29,134 bases of DNA from Candidatus Roizmanbacteria bacterium CG_4_9_14_0_8_um_filter_34_12 (GCA_002789465.1 PFTH01000074.1:1-29134), one strand, 5' to 3'. Positions 1 through 8,003 are shown, numbered from the stretch's first letter. Numbers and translations: made by a program. Notes: generated by a model not told the origin, from the sequence alone.

Positions 1-57
1 TAATGAGTTTAAGCGTTTAACGAACTTATTATTATTTTGCCTTTTAGGCTAATATCA

Positions 58-80
58 TACCACCACCTCTGGTGGTGGTA
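58..80. other. Perfect 10-bp stem-loop before the GNAT gene
   Basis: Left arm TACCACCACC (58-67), loop TCT, right arm GGTGGTGGTA (71-80). It is GC-rich against an AT-rich background. No T-run follows on either strand, so it is a poor intrinsic terminator. It ends only a few bases before the open frame of the acetyltransferase, so the GGTGG arm could cover a ribosome entry site, or the hairpin could be the remains of a small repeat. A weaker GCCT/AGGC hairpin lies just upstream at 39-49. Function unknown. Confidence 0.55.
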
Positions 81-85
81 ATTGA

Positions 86-592
86 TTAAAGAAAGCAACT
101 ATAAAGGATATCGACGAAATTGTAAAAATTATAGACTTTGTTTTAAGTAATGATTTTTCTGCTTATAAAGACAAAACGATTCTTGCCTATCGAAAAAATG
201 TTTATACTAAAAAATATTTTCAAGAATTTCTTACTGATAAGAAAAATGTTGCTTTTGGAGCATATCATCAAAATAAATTAATTGGTTATATTGGGTTAAA
301 ACCTGAGCTTGGAGGTGTAATATTTATTGATTGGCTTGTGGTTAATAAAGATTATCGTAATTTGGGAATTGGTACAAAATTACTTCAATGTTGTGAAAAA
401 TGGGCATTAGAAAATAAGTTCCATTATCTTTTTCTTGGAACAATAATGGAACGAAAAGTTGAGTTTTATAAAAAGCATGGTTTTCGTATTCTAGGCACAC
501 ATGAAAACGGATGGTTTGGAGAAAATGATATTGTAATGTCCAAGAATTTGCGCGATAAACCGTTTGAAGAAATCTTCGAAATAAAAAATTAA
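86..592 (+). CDS. GNAT family N-acetyltransferase, N-terminal start unclear
   Basis: The open frame from 86 to 592 encodes a complete GNAT fold of about 168 residues, not only the 84 residues after the first canonical start (GTG at 338). Codons 86-337 read as a good GNAT N-terminus (KKATIKDIDEIVKIIDF, then a beta-strand segment KNVAFGAYHQNKLIGYIGL). The acetyl-CoA binding motif A follows as VVNKDYRNLGIGTKLL, then FYKKHGFRILG typical of motif B. No ATG, GTG or TTG exists in frame between the stop at 83-85 and 338. A TTG at 82 would fit if one base near 91 were removed, giving an N-terminus MIKKATIKDI. It may therefore be a frameshifted gene, an assembly error, or a gene with a rare start. Acetylation substrate cannot be told. 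It is convergent with the helicase gene. Confidence 0.7.
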   Translation, partial: LKKATIKDIDEIVKIIDFVLSNDFSAYKDKTILAYRKNVYTKKYFQEFLTDKKNVAFGAYHQNKLIGYIGLKPELGGVIFIDWLVVNKDYRNLGIGTKLLQCCEKWALENKFHYLFLGTIMERKVEFYKKHGFRILGTHENGWFGENDIVMSKNLRDKPFEEIFEIKN

Positions 593-597
593 TCCAT

Positions 598-622
598 TTT
601 AGTTAATTAATTAACTAAAGTA
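598..622. repeat. AT-rich palindrome, copy 1
   Basis: A 22-bp perfect palindrome (598-619) with core TTAATTAATTAA lies between the convergent stops of the acetyltransferase (592) and the helicase (634). The 25 bases 598-622 are identical to 27885-27909 near the other end of the window. Here it may work as a bidirectional terminator, but it has no GC stem or proper T-tract. It may equally be a protein-binding site or a genome-wide repeat. Confidence 0.6.
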
Positions 623-633
623 AAAACTTACAA

Positions 634-3564
634 TTACTTCCACGCGTCGCAGACGATTTTGAATGGGCAAAAGTCACAGTGGCGACCGGGTTGAGCAGGA
701 TATTGTTGCTGATTAATTTCTCCTGCAGTTTTAATAAGAGTATTCTTTATTAAAACAACATCGGTGTTTGTTTTTTTTATACTAATCTTTTCGTTGTTCT
801 GCAAATAAACGTATGAGAATGTAACTTGAGATAATTTTTTATTTAAAAATTGTTTATCGGTTACCGCCAGTGCGTAAACTGATAGTTGCAAATCTTTTTC
901 TAAGTCCTTAGGGGATGGTTGTTTACCGGTTTTATAGTCAATTATTTCCAGATTCCCCTTAGTATCAGTGTCAATGCGATCAATTTTACCGCTAACGTAG
1001 AGTTGCTGATTTATTTTTAGTTTAAAAAATTGTTCCAAACCAATAATTTTATTTTTCGGCGGATGGAATTTATGAAAATAACTTTCTAATATTTTTTTAC
1101 CTTCACTCTTTACACGGTTTTGATGAGCTTGAGAGTTAAAGCCGATTGGTATCCAGTTATCTCGATATATTTCCAATAATTTTTTAAATTTTACAGACCG
1201 ATTATTCAAATATTCTTTATAAAAATTTTGGAGCGTATTGTGAATGGTCTGTCCGAAACTCGCACTCGAATTGGTTTGATTTGGTAGGTTTAGTTGATAT
1301 CGATAAAAGTAGCGTAAAGGACAAGTTTGATATGTATCAAGATGAGAAAAAGATAATCTTTGTTGTTTAGATGTATGTGGAAGGCTGAGAGAAATTAAAG
1401 GTTTGTTAATTGCAAAGTCATATAAAACTTTTTTACCTTGTGCGAGTTTAGTCATTTGTGGTACATGATTATTTCCGAAAGTTTCTTCAACAAACTGCGA
1501 TATTTTTCGTGAACGTTTTCCATCACCATAGATTAAAGAAGAAGACAAAAATAATCTATTTTTCGCCCTGGTTATAGCAACGTAAAACAATCGTCTTTCT
1601 TCTAAAATATGAGGATTACCGGTTGGTAAAATTTCTTTGATTAATTCATCAGGGATAGGAATGGTTTCGTGGCGGTCATAGGTTGGAAAACGACCTTGAC
1701 TTAAGTTAACTAAAAATACAGTTGGAAATTCTAAACCCTTGGCAGAATGAATCGTTAGTATATGAACTGCGTTTTTATCTGAAAAATCATCACTTGCAGC
1801 TTGTGGTGATTCACCGATTTCTAAACTTAAATTAAGATACTCAACTGTTTGGAAAATCGAAGGTTCTTTCTGTTGATTTTCTAAAGCCTTAATTTTCGTA
1901 AAAAACTTAGCTAGATTAGAAACAGTTGTTTCCGCTAATTTTGTATCCTTTTGACTTAACGTTTTAATAGTGCCGGTTTTATCAAGAAAATCATAAATAA
2001 TTTGACTGGCAGGAAGATTACGTAGTTGTTTTAAATGTTCTTTTATTAAAGTGACTATTTTTAATAATTGTTTTTTGGTTTGACCTGATAAAAGTGGGAT
2101 ATATGGTTGGTAAATTTTATAGTTTTCGTCAAATACTGGTTCAAGTAAGTTTAAATAAATTTCACAAGCATTATATAAAGAAAGATTAGTTTTTCTAGCG
2201 AAACTTACCAAACGTGCAGTATCTTGCGGATTAGTATTGATTATTGACATAGTTAAAACACGGTAAAAAGAAGGAGTGTTTTCTAAATCAACAAGTGTCT
2301 GTAGATAAGCGATTAGATCTTTAATTGCAGGTTGTTTGAAAAGCGCTCCTGGACCGTGAAACTGATAGGGAATTCCATAGTGGGAAAGACTGCGTTGAAA
2401 AGGTTCGCTGTGATTATTGGCGCGAACTAAAATTGAAAAATCTGAAAAATTATTATTCTTACTCAACTTTTTAATTGTTTGTGCCACTGCTTCAGCTTCA
2501 TCAGTATCGTTTTGAAAGAGTTTAAATTCCGGTGGTTGGATACCTCTTTTTGTTTTTGGATATGAAAATAACTCTTTACTAATTCCCAGTTGTGTTTCCA
2601 AAGTGTCAGGATTATTATGACGAACAAGACGATAGGCAGAGTCAAGGATTGATTGATGAGAACGATAATTAGTTATAAGACTTACTTGTTTTGCTTTAGG
2701 ATAGTCTTTGATAAACGCAAGCAAATTTGAAACTGATGCGCCGCGAAATTTGTAAATTGCCTGTGAGTCATCGCCAACTACAGTAATTCTTGATTTTTTT
2801 GAGGGAGGACAAAGAAGTTTAATCAATTGATATTGTGCAATATTTGTATCCTGGAATTCATCTATCAATAGATACTTAAACTTTTGTTGATATATATGCA
2901 GTAAATTTTTTCGAGAACGAAATAACTGAAGTAATAACATAATCAAATCTGCAAAATCACAATATCCTTCTTTGGTTTTCAGTGTTTGAAAAATTTTATA
3001 TGCATTAGCAAGTTCTTGATATTTATTTAAATCTTCAGGATTTAATGTTTTTTTCTTTTTTTGAACTTTTACCCAAATCAAATAATCAAGTGGAGTGATG
3101 TCCTCATCGCGTAGTCTAGAGAAATGTTGAAGTAATCCCTCAATAAATTTATCAGGATTGTTAAGAGGACGATAATAATGAAGTGGTAATAAATATAAAT
3201 TTTTCCGTAAAAAGAGAATTGACTCGGCCTGTGATAATAATCTATACCCAGATGATAATCCAATATGATGAATTTCTTGACGCAAAATCTGGTCGGCAAA
3301 AGAATGAAACGTAGAAATCCAGGTTTGGAAACAACCATAGGGTAGTGCAATGTCAACCCGCTCTTCCATTTCCCGCGCCGCTTTTTCCGTGAATGTCAGA
3401 GCAACAATTTCTTCGGGTTTGGCAAGTTCTTTTTCAATTAAATATTTAATTTTTTCAACCAAGGTAAAAGTTTTTCCTGTTCCCGCCCCGGCAATGATTA
3501 AAAGAGGTCCTTGATGATATTCTATTGCTTGTTTTTGTTTGGAGTTGGGAAGATACGTTGACAT
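634..3564 (-). CDS. UvrD/Rep-type SF1 helicase fused to a RecB-like PD-(D/E)XK nuclease
   Basis: Protein of 976 residues. The helicase part shows Walker A AGAGTGKT (25-32), motif II DEFQDT (235-240), motif III-like VGDDSQAIYKFRGA (263-276), motif V TIHSAKGLEF (604-613) and motif VI EERRLFYVAITRAK (655-668), all as expected for a 3'-5' SF1A DNA translocase. The C-terminal part (about 740-976) is a RecB/AddB/Cas4-type nuclease: IDRID with D862, DYKTGK with D876 and K878, and QLSVY (Q893, Y897). Four cysteines (748, 963, 966, 972) in the pattern one plus three C-terminal predict a 4Fe-4S cluster. All key residues are present, so it should unwind and degrade or process DNA ends in repair or recombination. 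Family knowledge says many bacteria split these roles over AddA/AddB; here one chain carries both. The start ATG at 3564 has a -10 box 6 nt upstream. Confidence 0.9.
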   Translation of the reverse strand: MSTYLPNSKQKQAIEYHQGPLLIIAGAGTGKTFTLVEKIKYLIEKELAKPEEIVALTFTEKAAREMEERVDIALPYGCFQTWISTFHSFADQILRQEIHHIGLSSGYRLLSQAESILFLRKNLYLLPLHYYRPLNNPDKFIEGLLQHFSRLRDEDITPLDYLIWVKVQKKKKTLNPEDLNKYQELANAYKIFQTLKTKEGYCDFADLIMLLLQLFRSRKNLLHIYQQKFKYLLIDEFQDTNIAQYQLIKLLCPPSKKSRITVVGDDSQAIYKFRGASVSNLLAFIKDYPKAKQVSLITNYRSHQSILDSAYRLVRHNNPDTLETQLGISKELFSYPKTKRGIQPPEFKLFQNDTDEAEAVAQTIKKLSKNNNFSDFSILVRANNHSEPFQRSLSHYGIPYQFHGPGALFKQPAIKDLIAYLQTLVDLENTPSFYRVLTMSIINTNPQDTARLVSFARKTNLSLYNACEIYLNLLEPVFDENYKIYQPYIPLLSGQTKKQLLKIVTLIKEHLKQLRNLPASQIIYDFLDKTGTIKTLSQKDTKLAETTVSNLAKFFTKIKALENQQKEPSIFQTVEYLNLSLEIGESPQAASDDFSDKNAVHILTIHSAKGLEFPTVFLVNLSQGRFPTYDRHETIPIPDELIKEILPTGNPHILEERRLFYVAITRAKNRLFLSSSLIYGDGKRSRKISQFVEETFGNNHVPQMTKLAQGKKVLYDFAINKPLISLSLPHTSKQQRLSFSHLDTYQTCPLRYFYRYQLNLPNQTNSSASFGQTIHNTLQNFYKEYLNNRSVKFKKLLEIYRDNWIPIGFNSQAHQNRVKSEGKKILESYFHKFHPPKNKIIGLEQFFKLKINQQLYVSGKIDRIDTDTKGNLEIIDYKTGKQPSPKDLEKDLQLSVYALAVTDKQFLNKKLSQVTFSYVYLQNNEKISIKKTNTDVVLIKNTLIKTAGEINQQQYPAQPGRHCDFCPFKIVCDAWK

Positions 3565-3570
3565 GAGGTA

Positions 3571-3576
3571 ATTATA
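3571..3576 (-). promoter_or_regulatory. -10 box for the helicase gene, leaderless spacing
   Basis: On the minus strand the sequence is TTATAATTACCTCATG: a perfect TATAAT with only 6 bases before the ATG. Transcription would begin at or next to the A of the start codon. A convincing -35 is not seen (TTCATT at a 19-bp spacing is the best candidate). Confidence 0.5.
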
Positions 3577-3604
3577 AGGTAAAAGTAATAAGAATAATGA
3601 ATAA

Positions 3605-3645
3605 AGAATTATAAATAATACAAAATTGAAAATTTTGTAATTCTT
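3605..3645. other. AT-rich inverted repeat downstream of the membrane protein
   Basis: The 8-bp arms ACAAAATT (3620-3627) and AATTTTGT (3631-3638) enclose the loop GAA; flanking GAATTA and TAATTC can extend the pairing. It lies after the stop of the minus-strand membrane protein and before the helicase promoter, so a transcription terminator is possible, though the stem is A/T only. Confidence 0.35.
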
Positions 3646-3665
3646 ATAAGAATAAAAGACTGCTT

Positions 3666-4496
3666 TTATTTCTCAACTTTTTTTATCCGTAACATAAGGT
3701 AGAAAAAAAGCGTAGTGAGTAGAGTTTGGGAAATTAAAAGATAGATAAAGTTAAAACGGAAAACTGTCATTAAAATAAAAGTCAGCATAATCGGTGTGGT
3801 GGATGCGTGATAGGCAATATGATACAAACTATTCCTTTGCCAGTGATGTTTTTGTTTTAGATTACAAATAAAAAGATAAATTGTAATTAGAATAGTTATC
3901 AAAATAAACTGTTGGAACAAAAGCCAAGCGGGTAAAAAAACGATAAAGTAAATTAAAGCTAATTGATAAACAGAAACCAAGCTCCTATATATAATAGGTA
4001 TATTATTAATAATTGTTTTATGGTCGATTTGTAAAGAGGCGCTTGGCAATGGAAAAATAAAAGGTTTTTGTTGTTGCCACTTATTACTGACGACGATATT
4101 CGTTGCGGATAAAAGAATAACAGAGTTATATTCTAAAATTTTTTTAGTTTCAGCTGTTTCATCAACCACAACTAAGGGTTGGAAACGTTTTTGGTTTAGA
4201 CGAAAAAAATACGGTTTGTAATAATTAGTTGAAAGAAAACCCCGATCAATTTTGATAACTAACTCTTCAGGAAAAATAGAAAGTGCAGAAATAACTTGAT
4301 TTTTTAAAATCCTAAACTTACTTGGACGAAAATGCCAAAGATTAATCAATCCGCCCAATATTTGCAATATTATAGCTAAGACAAGTAGATAGTTTAAGGT
4401 TAAAGACCAATGAGAGTGAAAAAGATGATTATAAAAGTCGTGTTTGAGGGTAGCGCTTTGTATAAATGTTTGTAAAAATCGCTTGACTTTGTTCAT
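3666..4496 (-). CDS. Multi-pass membrane protein, DUF1189-like
   Basis: With the ATG at 4496 the protein has 276 residues: a short basic N-terminus (MNKVKRFLQTFIQS), one membrane segment at about 35-54, a soluble domain of roughly 115 residues (56-170), then a hydrophobic C-terminal half with about four membrane segments (175-194, 196-212, 232-248, 250-268). This layout, plus the segment FPEELVIKIDRG, recalls DUF1189 proteins of unknown function; I cannot confirm that without a profile search. The frame extends further to ATG at 4511 and 4520 and TTG at 4535; 4496 was chosen because the basic MxKxKRF start fits this kind of protein. It is divergent from tuf and upstream of the helicase on the same strand. 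No enzymatic motif is visible. Confidence 0.65.
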   Translation of the reverse strand: MNKVKRFLQTFIQSATLKHDFYNHLFHSHWSLTLNYLLVLAIILQILGGLINLWHFRPSKFRILKNQVISALSIFPEELVIKIDRGFLSTNYYKPYFFRLNQKRFQPLVVVDETAETKKILEYNSVILLSATNIVVSNKWQQQKPFIFPLPSASLQIDHKTIINNIPIIYRSLVSVYQLALIYFIVFLPAWLLFQQFILITILITIYLFICNLKQKHHWQRNSLYHIAYHASTTPIMLTFILMTVFRFNFIYLLISQTLLTTLFFYLMLRIKKVEK

Positions 4497-4559
4497 TGAT
4501 ATCTTTATCATAAAAAACATTGGTAATAAATTCAACTCGCGTTATTTATCAAACTGCGG

Positions 4560-4588
4560 TTGCATTTTAATTTTGCGGCATCTATAAT
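4560..4588 (+). promoter_or_regulatory. Sigma-70 type promoter for tuf-rpsJ
   Basis: TTGCAT (4560-4565), a 17-bp spacer, then a perfect TATAAT (4583-4588). The predicted start is near 4595, leaving a leader of about 41 nt before the tuf ATG at 4636. It sits in the divergent gap between the minus-strand membrane protein and tuf. There is no other comparable pair in this gap. Confidence 0.75.
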
Positions 4589-4635
4589 AATGCCAACTTA
4601 TTTATTATCATTATTTATAAATTTATTTTAATAAT

Positions 4636-5820
4636 ATGGCACAAGCTGTCTTTTTGAGAAATAAACCGCATTTAAACATTGGAACAATCGGTCATGTTGA
4701 TCATGGAAAAACCACTCTTACTTCCGCTATCCATTATGTTTTATCAAAAAAAGGATTAGCAAAATTTCTTAAATATGAAGAAATTGATAAAGCTCCAGAA
4801 GAAAAAGCACGTGGAGTGACTATTAATCTTCATCATTCTGAATATGAAACCGCAAAGCGTCACTATGCACATATCGATGCTCCAGGACACGCTGATTATA
4901 TTAAAAACATGATTACCGGTGCTGCTCAAATGGATGGAGCAATTCTTGTAGTTTCTGCTCCGGACGGACCAATGCCTCAAACACGAGAACATATTTTACT
5001 TGCTCAACAAGTTAATGTTCCGGGAATTATAGTTTTCTTAAACAAATGTGATATGGTTCAAGATAAAGAAATCCTAGATTTAGTGGAAATGGAAGTTCGA
5101 GATCTGTTGACAAAGTATAAATTCCCAGGTGATAAGATTCCTGTTATTCGTGGATCAGCATTAAAAGCCCTATCTGATGATCCAGAAGGAATCAAGGCGA
5201 TTGAAAAATTAATGAAAACAGTTGATGAATATTTTCCAGAACCGATTCGTCCACTTGACAAACCATTCTTAATGCCGGTTGAAGATGTTTTTACAATTTC
5301 CGGGAGAGGAACGGTTGCAACAGGTAGAGTTGAAAGAGGAGTAATCAAAACTGGAGAAGAGGTGGAGATCGTTGGTATTAAAAATACAAAAAAATCTGTC
5401 ATTACCGGAGTTGAGATGTTTAGAAAGACCTTAGATGAGGCTCGAGCTGGTGATAACGTTGGATTATTACTTAGAGGAATTGAAAAAGATGACATTCAAC
5501 GTGGACAAGTAATTGCAAAACCAGGCTCAATCACTCCACATACAGAGTTTGAAGCAGAAGTTTATATTTTAAAAAAAGAAGAGGGTGGTCGACACACACC
5601 ATTTTTTAAGGGATATCGTCCACAGTTTTACATCAGAACAACAGATATCACAGGTGAACTTAATTTACCAGAAAAGGTAGAAATGGTGATGCCCGGAGAT
5701 AATGTTAAGATCACTGGAAAATTAATTTATCCTGTTGCAATGGAAGCAGGATTAAAGTTTGCCATTCGTGAAGGTGGTCACACAGTTGGAGCTGGTGTGA
5801 TTACGAAGATTATCAAATAA
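4636..5820 (+). CDS. tuf: Elongation factor Tu
   Basis: A 394-residue GTPase that delivers aminoacyl-tRNA to the ribosomal A site. The P-loop GHVDHGKT is at 19-26, switch I RGVTIN at 59-64, DAPGH at 81-85 with the catalytic His, and NKCD at 136-139. Domains 2 and 3 follow with the usual GRGTVATGRVERG and GGRHTPFF motifs. Most bacteria have DCPGH here; the Cys is Ala in this protein, a mild variant. Full length compared with the family. It heads a transcription unit with rpsJ; rpsL, rpsG and fusA, which often precede tuf in the str operon, are absent from the window. No Shine-Dalgarno is seen before ATG (AATAATATG context). Confidence 0.98.
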   Translation: MAQAVFLRNKPHLNIGTIGHVDHGKTTLTSAIHYVLSKKGLAKFLKYEEIDKAPEEKARGVTINLHHSEYETAKRHYAHIDAPGHADYIKNMITGAAQMDGAILVVSAPDGPMPQTREHILLAQQVNVPGIIVFLNKCDMVQDKEILDLVEMEVRDLLTKYKFPGDKIPVIRGSALKALSDDPEGIKAIEKLMKTVDEYFPEPIRPLDKPFLMPVEDVFTISGRGTVATGRVERGVIKTGEEVEIVGIKNTKKSVITGVEMFRKTLDEARAGDNVGLLLRGIEKDDIQRGQVIAKPGSITPHTEFEAEVYILKKEEGGRHTPFFKGYRPQFYIRTTDITGELNLPEKVEMVMPGDNVKITGKLIYPVAMEAGLKFAIREGGHTVGAGVITKIIK

Positions 5821-5863
5821 CAAAATCAGAGATAATCTATCAGTAATTGAGCTCTTTTAAATT

Positions 5864-6172
5864 ATGCCAAAGGGAAGAATTCGGATTAAACTTAAAGCGT
5901 ATGATTATCGTTTAATTGATGAAACCTGCCAAAAATTGGTTGATACGGCAGTGCGTACTGGAGCATCGGTTATCGGTCCAGTTCCATTACCTGTTCATAA
6001 AGAGACATATATGGTTAATAAAGCATCATTTATCGATAAAAACGCTCGTGAACGCTTTGGCTTAAAAATACACAAACGTCTACTTGACATTGTTAACCCC
6101 ACTAATCAAACAATTGATTCACTCATGCATTTAGAATTACCTGCCGGTGTTGAAGTGTTAGTCAAGATGTAA
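5864..6172 (+). CDS. rpsJ: 30S ribosomal protein S10
   Basis: 102 residues, normal length. The start MPKGRIRIKLKAYDYRLID and the loop segment VIGPVPLPVHKETY are diagnostic of S10, which sits in the 30S head and, in other bacteria, also binds NusB in antitermination. It lies 43 bp after tuf with no promoter visible between them, so the two are probably cotranscribed. It is followed not by L3 directly but by a promoter, a leader and a terminator hairpin, which separates it from the rest of the S10 operon. No Shine-Dalgarno. Confidence 0.97.
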   Translation: MPKGRIRIKLKAYDYRLIDETCQKLVDTAVRTGASVIGPVPLPVHKETYMVNKASFIDKNARERFGLKIHKRLLDIVNPTNQTIDSLMHLELPAGVEVLVKM

Positions 6173-6181
6173 AAAATCTGG

Positions 6182-6210
6182 TTGACCGACAGTCTTTAAT
6201 AATATATAAT
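6182..6210 (+). promoter_or_regulatory. Strong sigma-70 promoter for the rplC operon
   Basis: TTGACC (6182-6187), exactly 17 bp, then a perfect TATAAT (6205-6210). The predicted transcription start is about 6217, giving a leader of around 105 nt before the rplC ATG at 6323. It is the best promoter match in the window and lies just 10 bp after the rpsJ stop codon. Confidence 0.8.
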
Positions 6211-6262
6211 AGTTCCCGATGATAATTTTGTATCAACAAACTTATTATTGTTATTTTTAAAG

Positions 6263-6303
6263 CAGATTGGTTGAAATTGTCAGCCCCAATCTGGGGCTTT
6301 TTT
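6263..6303 (+). promoter_or_regulatory. Candidate attenuator: antiterminator competing with terminator
   Basis: CAGATTGG (6263-6270) can pair perfectly over 8 bp with CCAATCTG (6286-6293). That pairing uses part of the left arm, the loop and the first bases of the right arm of the terminator hairpin at 6282-6298, so the two structures exclude each other. This is the classical layout of transcription attenuation. It lies downstream of the 6182 promoter and upstream of rplC. In E. coli the S10 operon leader is controlled by L4, which is encoded second in this unit, but I see no proof that L4 is the ligand here. Confidence 0.6.
6282..6303 (+). terminator. Intrinsic terminator in the rplC leader
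   Basis: The 7-bp stem AGCCCCA/TGGGGCT with loop ATC is followed directly by a run of six T (6298-6303). It ends 20 bp before the rplC start. It would end transcripts from tuf-rpsJ and also those started at the 6182 promoter unless it is overridden. Confidence 0.85.
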
Positions 6304-6322
6304 ATTTGATTAATTTCTATTT

Positions 6323-6997
6323 ATGACAGGTTTTATTCTTGGACAAAAAAATAAACAGACACAAGCATATAATACGGCTGGTATTCGTATACCAGTAACA
6401 TATATTAAAACCTCTCCTTGTTATTTAATTGCTATTCAAAAACCAGAAACACAACGTTATTTTGCTATTAAACTGGGTTTTGGATTAGCCAATCAAATTA
6501 AAAAATCAACTTTTGGAGAAGTTAAAAAGGCGGGGATAATGACCCCGCTTAATTTTTATAAAGAGTTTCGGTTAGAGAAACATCCAACAATTAAAGCAAT
6601 CGAAGAGAATGGAAAAAGTGGAATATCAGTCGGAGATAAAAAAATGCTAATTGGAGATTTGATTGATGCTTCTATTTTTTTTAAACCCGGTGATAAGGTG
6701 CAAGTCAGTGCCATTGCTAAAGGTAAGGGGTTTCAAGGAGTAGTTACTCGTCATCATTTTAAAGGTGGTCCTCATACTCATGGACAGTCAGATCGCGAAA
6801 GAGCTCCTGGTTCAATTGGGCAAACTACTACGCCAGGACGGGTTTATAAAGGAAAACGTATGGCAGGGCGAATGGGAGGACAACGGGTAACAATAAAAAA
6901 TTTAGTTATACATGAAGTTACAAAAGAAAGTATCGCCATTGCGGGTTTAATTCCGGGGAGTAAAAAAGCAAATGTCGAAATCATAAGTAAAACCTAA
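6323..6997 (+). CDS. rplC: 50S ribosomal protein L3
   Basis: 224 residues. L3 begins near the N-terminus with GFILGQKNKQTQAY, where most bacteria have GllGrKvGMTqvf, and contains the conserved peptidyl-transferase loop region GVVTRHHFKGGPHTHG followed by HRxPGSIG-like ERAPGSIGQTTTPGRVYKGKRMAGRMGG. L3 nucleates early 50S assembly. It is the first gene after the attenuator-like leader, so its level may set that of the whole downstream array. A 14-bp gap follows to rplD. Confidence 0.97.
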   Translation: MTGFILGQKNKQTQAYNTAGIRIPVTYIKTSPCYLIAIQKPETQRYFAIKLGFGLANQIKKSTFGEVKKAGIMTPLNFYKEFRLEKHPTIKAIEENGKSGISVGDKKMLIGDLIDASIFFKPGDKVQVSAIAKGKGFQGVVTRHHFKGGPHTHGQSDRERAPGSIGQTTTPGRVYKGKRMAGRMGGQRVTIKNLVIHEVTKESIAIAGLIPGSKKANVEIISKT

Positions 6998-7011
6998 TTA
7001 TTAATAATAGT

Positions 7012-7710
7012 ATGGAAACAAAAAGTAAATTAAAAAAATTGGAAAAAAATCTTACTAAAAAGAAAGTTGTTGATTCAAATGGTACTAACTTGAATATTTA
7101 TAATAGTGAAGGTAAGCAAAGTGCTACGATTGAGTTGGATAAAAAATGGGCTAAGGTGAAAATTAATCCAAAGACTCTTGCTCAATATGTCCACATTTAT
7201 TTAACTAACCAAAGGCAAGGAACGGTTTCAGCAAAAACTCGGGGTGACATTATTGGTTCGACTAAAAAAATATACAAACAAAAAGGAACAGGACGAGCAC
7301 GGCATGGGAGTCGAAAAGCGCCAATTTTTGTTGGTGGCGGTGTTGTTGGAGGACCAAAACCAAGATTATTTTCTTCTCGTTTTAACAAACAACAGTTAAC
7401 AATAACCATTCAGGCGGCACTCGCAACAAAATTAAAAAATAAAGAGGTGATTATTTTAGAAGATAGTGCATTAAAAATGCCTTTAAAAACAAAGTCATAT
7501 GCACAAATGTTTAATCAAATTAATCCAAAACGCCAGGAATGTTTATTGCTCTTAACAGAAGATAATAATAACGCCCGTCAAGCATGTAATAATATTCCAT
7601 ATATAAAAATGGAAATTCTAAGAAATCTTAACCCATATATAATTTTAAGATATAAGTTAATAATAATGACAGTTAGTATGTTGACAGATTTAACAAAACA
7701 GCTTAAATAA
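7012..7710 (+). CDS. rplD: 50S ribosomal protein L4
   Basis: 232 residues. After a Lys-rich N-terminal extension of about 25 residues comes the L4 core, with the exit-tunnel loop KTRGDIIGSTKKIYKQKGTG followed by RARHGSRKAPIFVGGGVVGGP. L4 lines the nascent peptide tunnel; in E. coli it also represses its own operon by acting on the S10 leader. The Lys-rich extension is unusual in length. It is 2 bp from rplW and the start has no Shine-Dalgarno. Confidence 0.96.
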   Translation: METKSKLKKLEKNLTKKKVVDSNGTNLNIYNSEGKQSATIELDKKWAKVKINPKTLAQYVHIYLTNQRQGTVSAKTRGDIIGSTKKIYKQKGTGRARHGSRKAPIFVGGGVVGGPKPRLFSSRFNKQQLTITIQAALATKLKNKEVIILEDSALKMPLKTKSYAQMFNQINPKRQECLLLLTEDNNNARQACNNIPYIKMEILRNLNPYIILRYKLIIMTVSMLTDLTKQLK

Positions 7711-7712
7711 AT

Positions 7713-8000
7713 ATGAAACTATCAGATGTGATTATAAAACCATTAATTACAGAAAAAGCTACTGGAAAAGCACAAATCGAAGTCTATACTTTTGTAATTC
7801 ATAATCAAGCTGGAAAAGCTCAGATAAAAACAGTTTTAGAAAGTATATATAAAGTTAAGGTTAAATCAGTTAACATTACGAATCGTCATGGTAAAACAAG
7901 AAGAGTGGGAAAATACCGATTAGTTAAAACACTACCAAATAAAAAAATTGCATACGTTACACTGAAGTCGGGTCAAATTGATATTTTTCCAAAAGCATAA
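7713..8000 (+). CDS. rplW: 50S ribosomal protein L23
   Basis: 95 residues, normal length. DVIIKPLITEKAT is the typical L23 start, and KVKVKSVNITNRHGKTRRVG is the conserved central segment. L23 sits at the tunnel exit and is the docking site for trigger factor and SRP in other bacteria. It lies between rplD and rplB with gaps of 2 and 3 bp, so translation is probably coupled. Confidence 0.96.
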   Translation: MKLSDVIIKPLITEKATGKAQIEVYTFVIHNQAGKAQIKTVLESIYKVKVKSVNITNRHGKTRRVGKYRLVKTLPNKKIAYVTLKSGQIDIFPKA

Positions 8001-8003
8001 CTT

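Noticed and set aside
5821..5863. Terminator between tuf and rpsJ
   Set aside because: Only a 4-bp AGAG/CTCT pairing and a short T-run are present, too weak; tuf and rpsJ are more likely cotranscribed.
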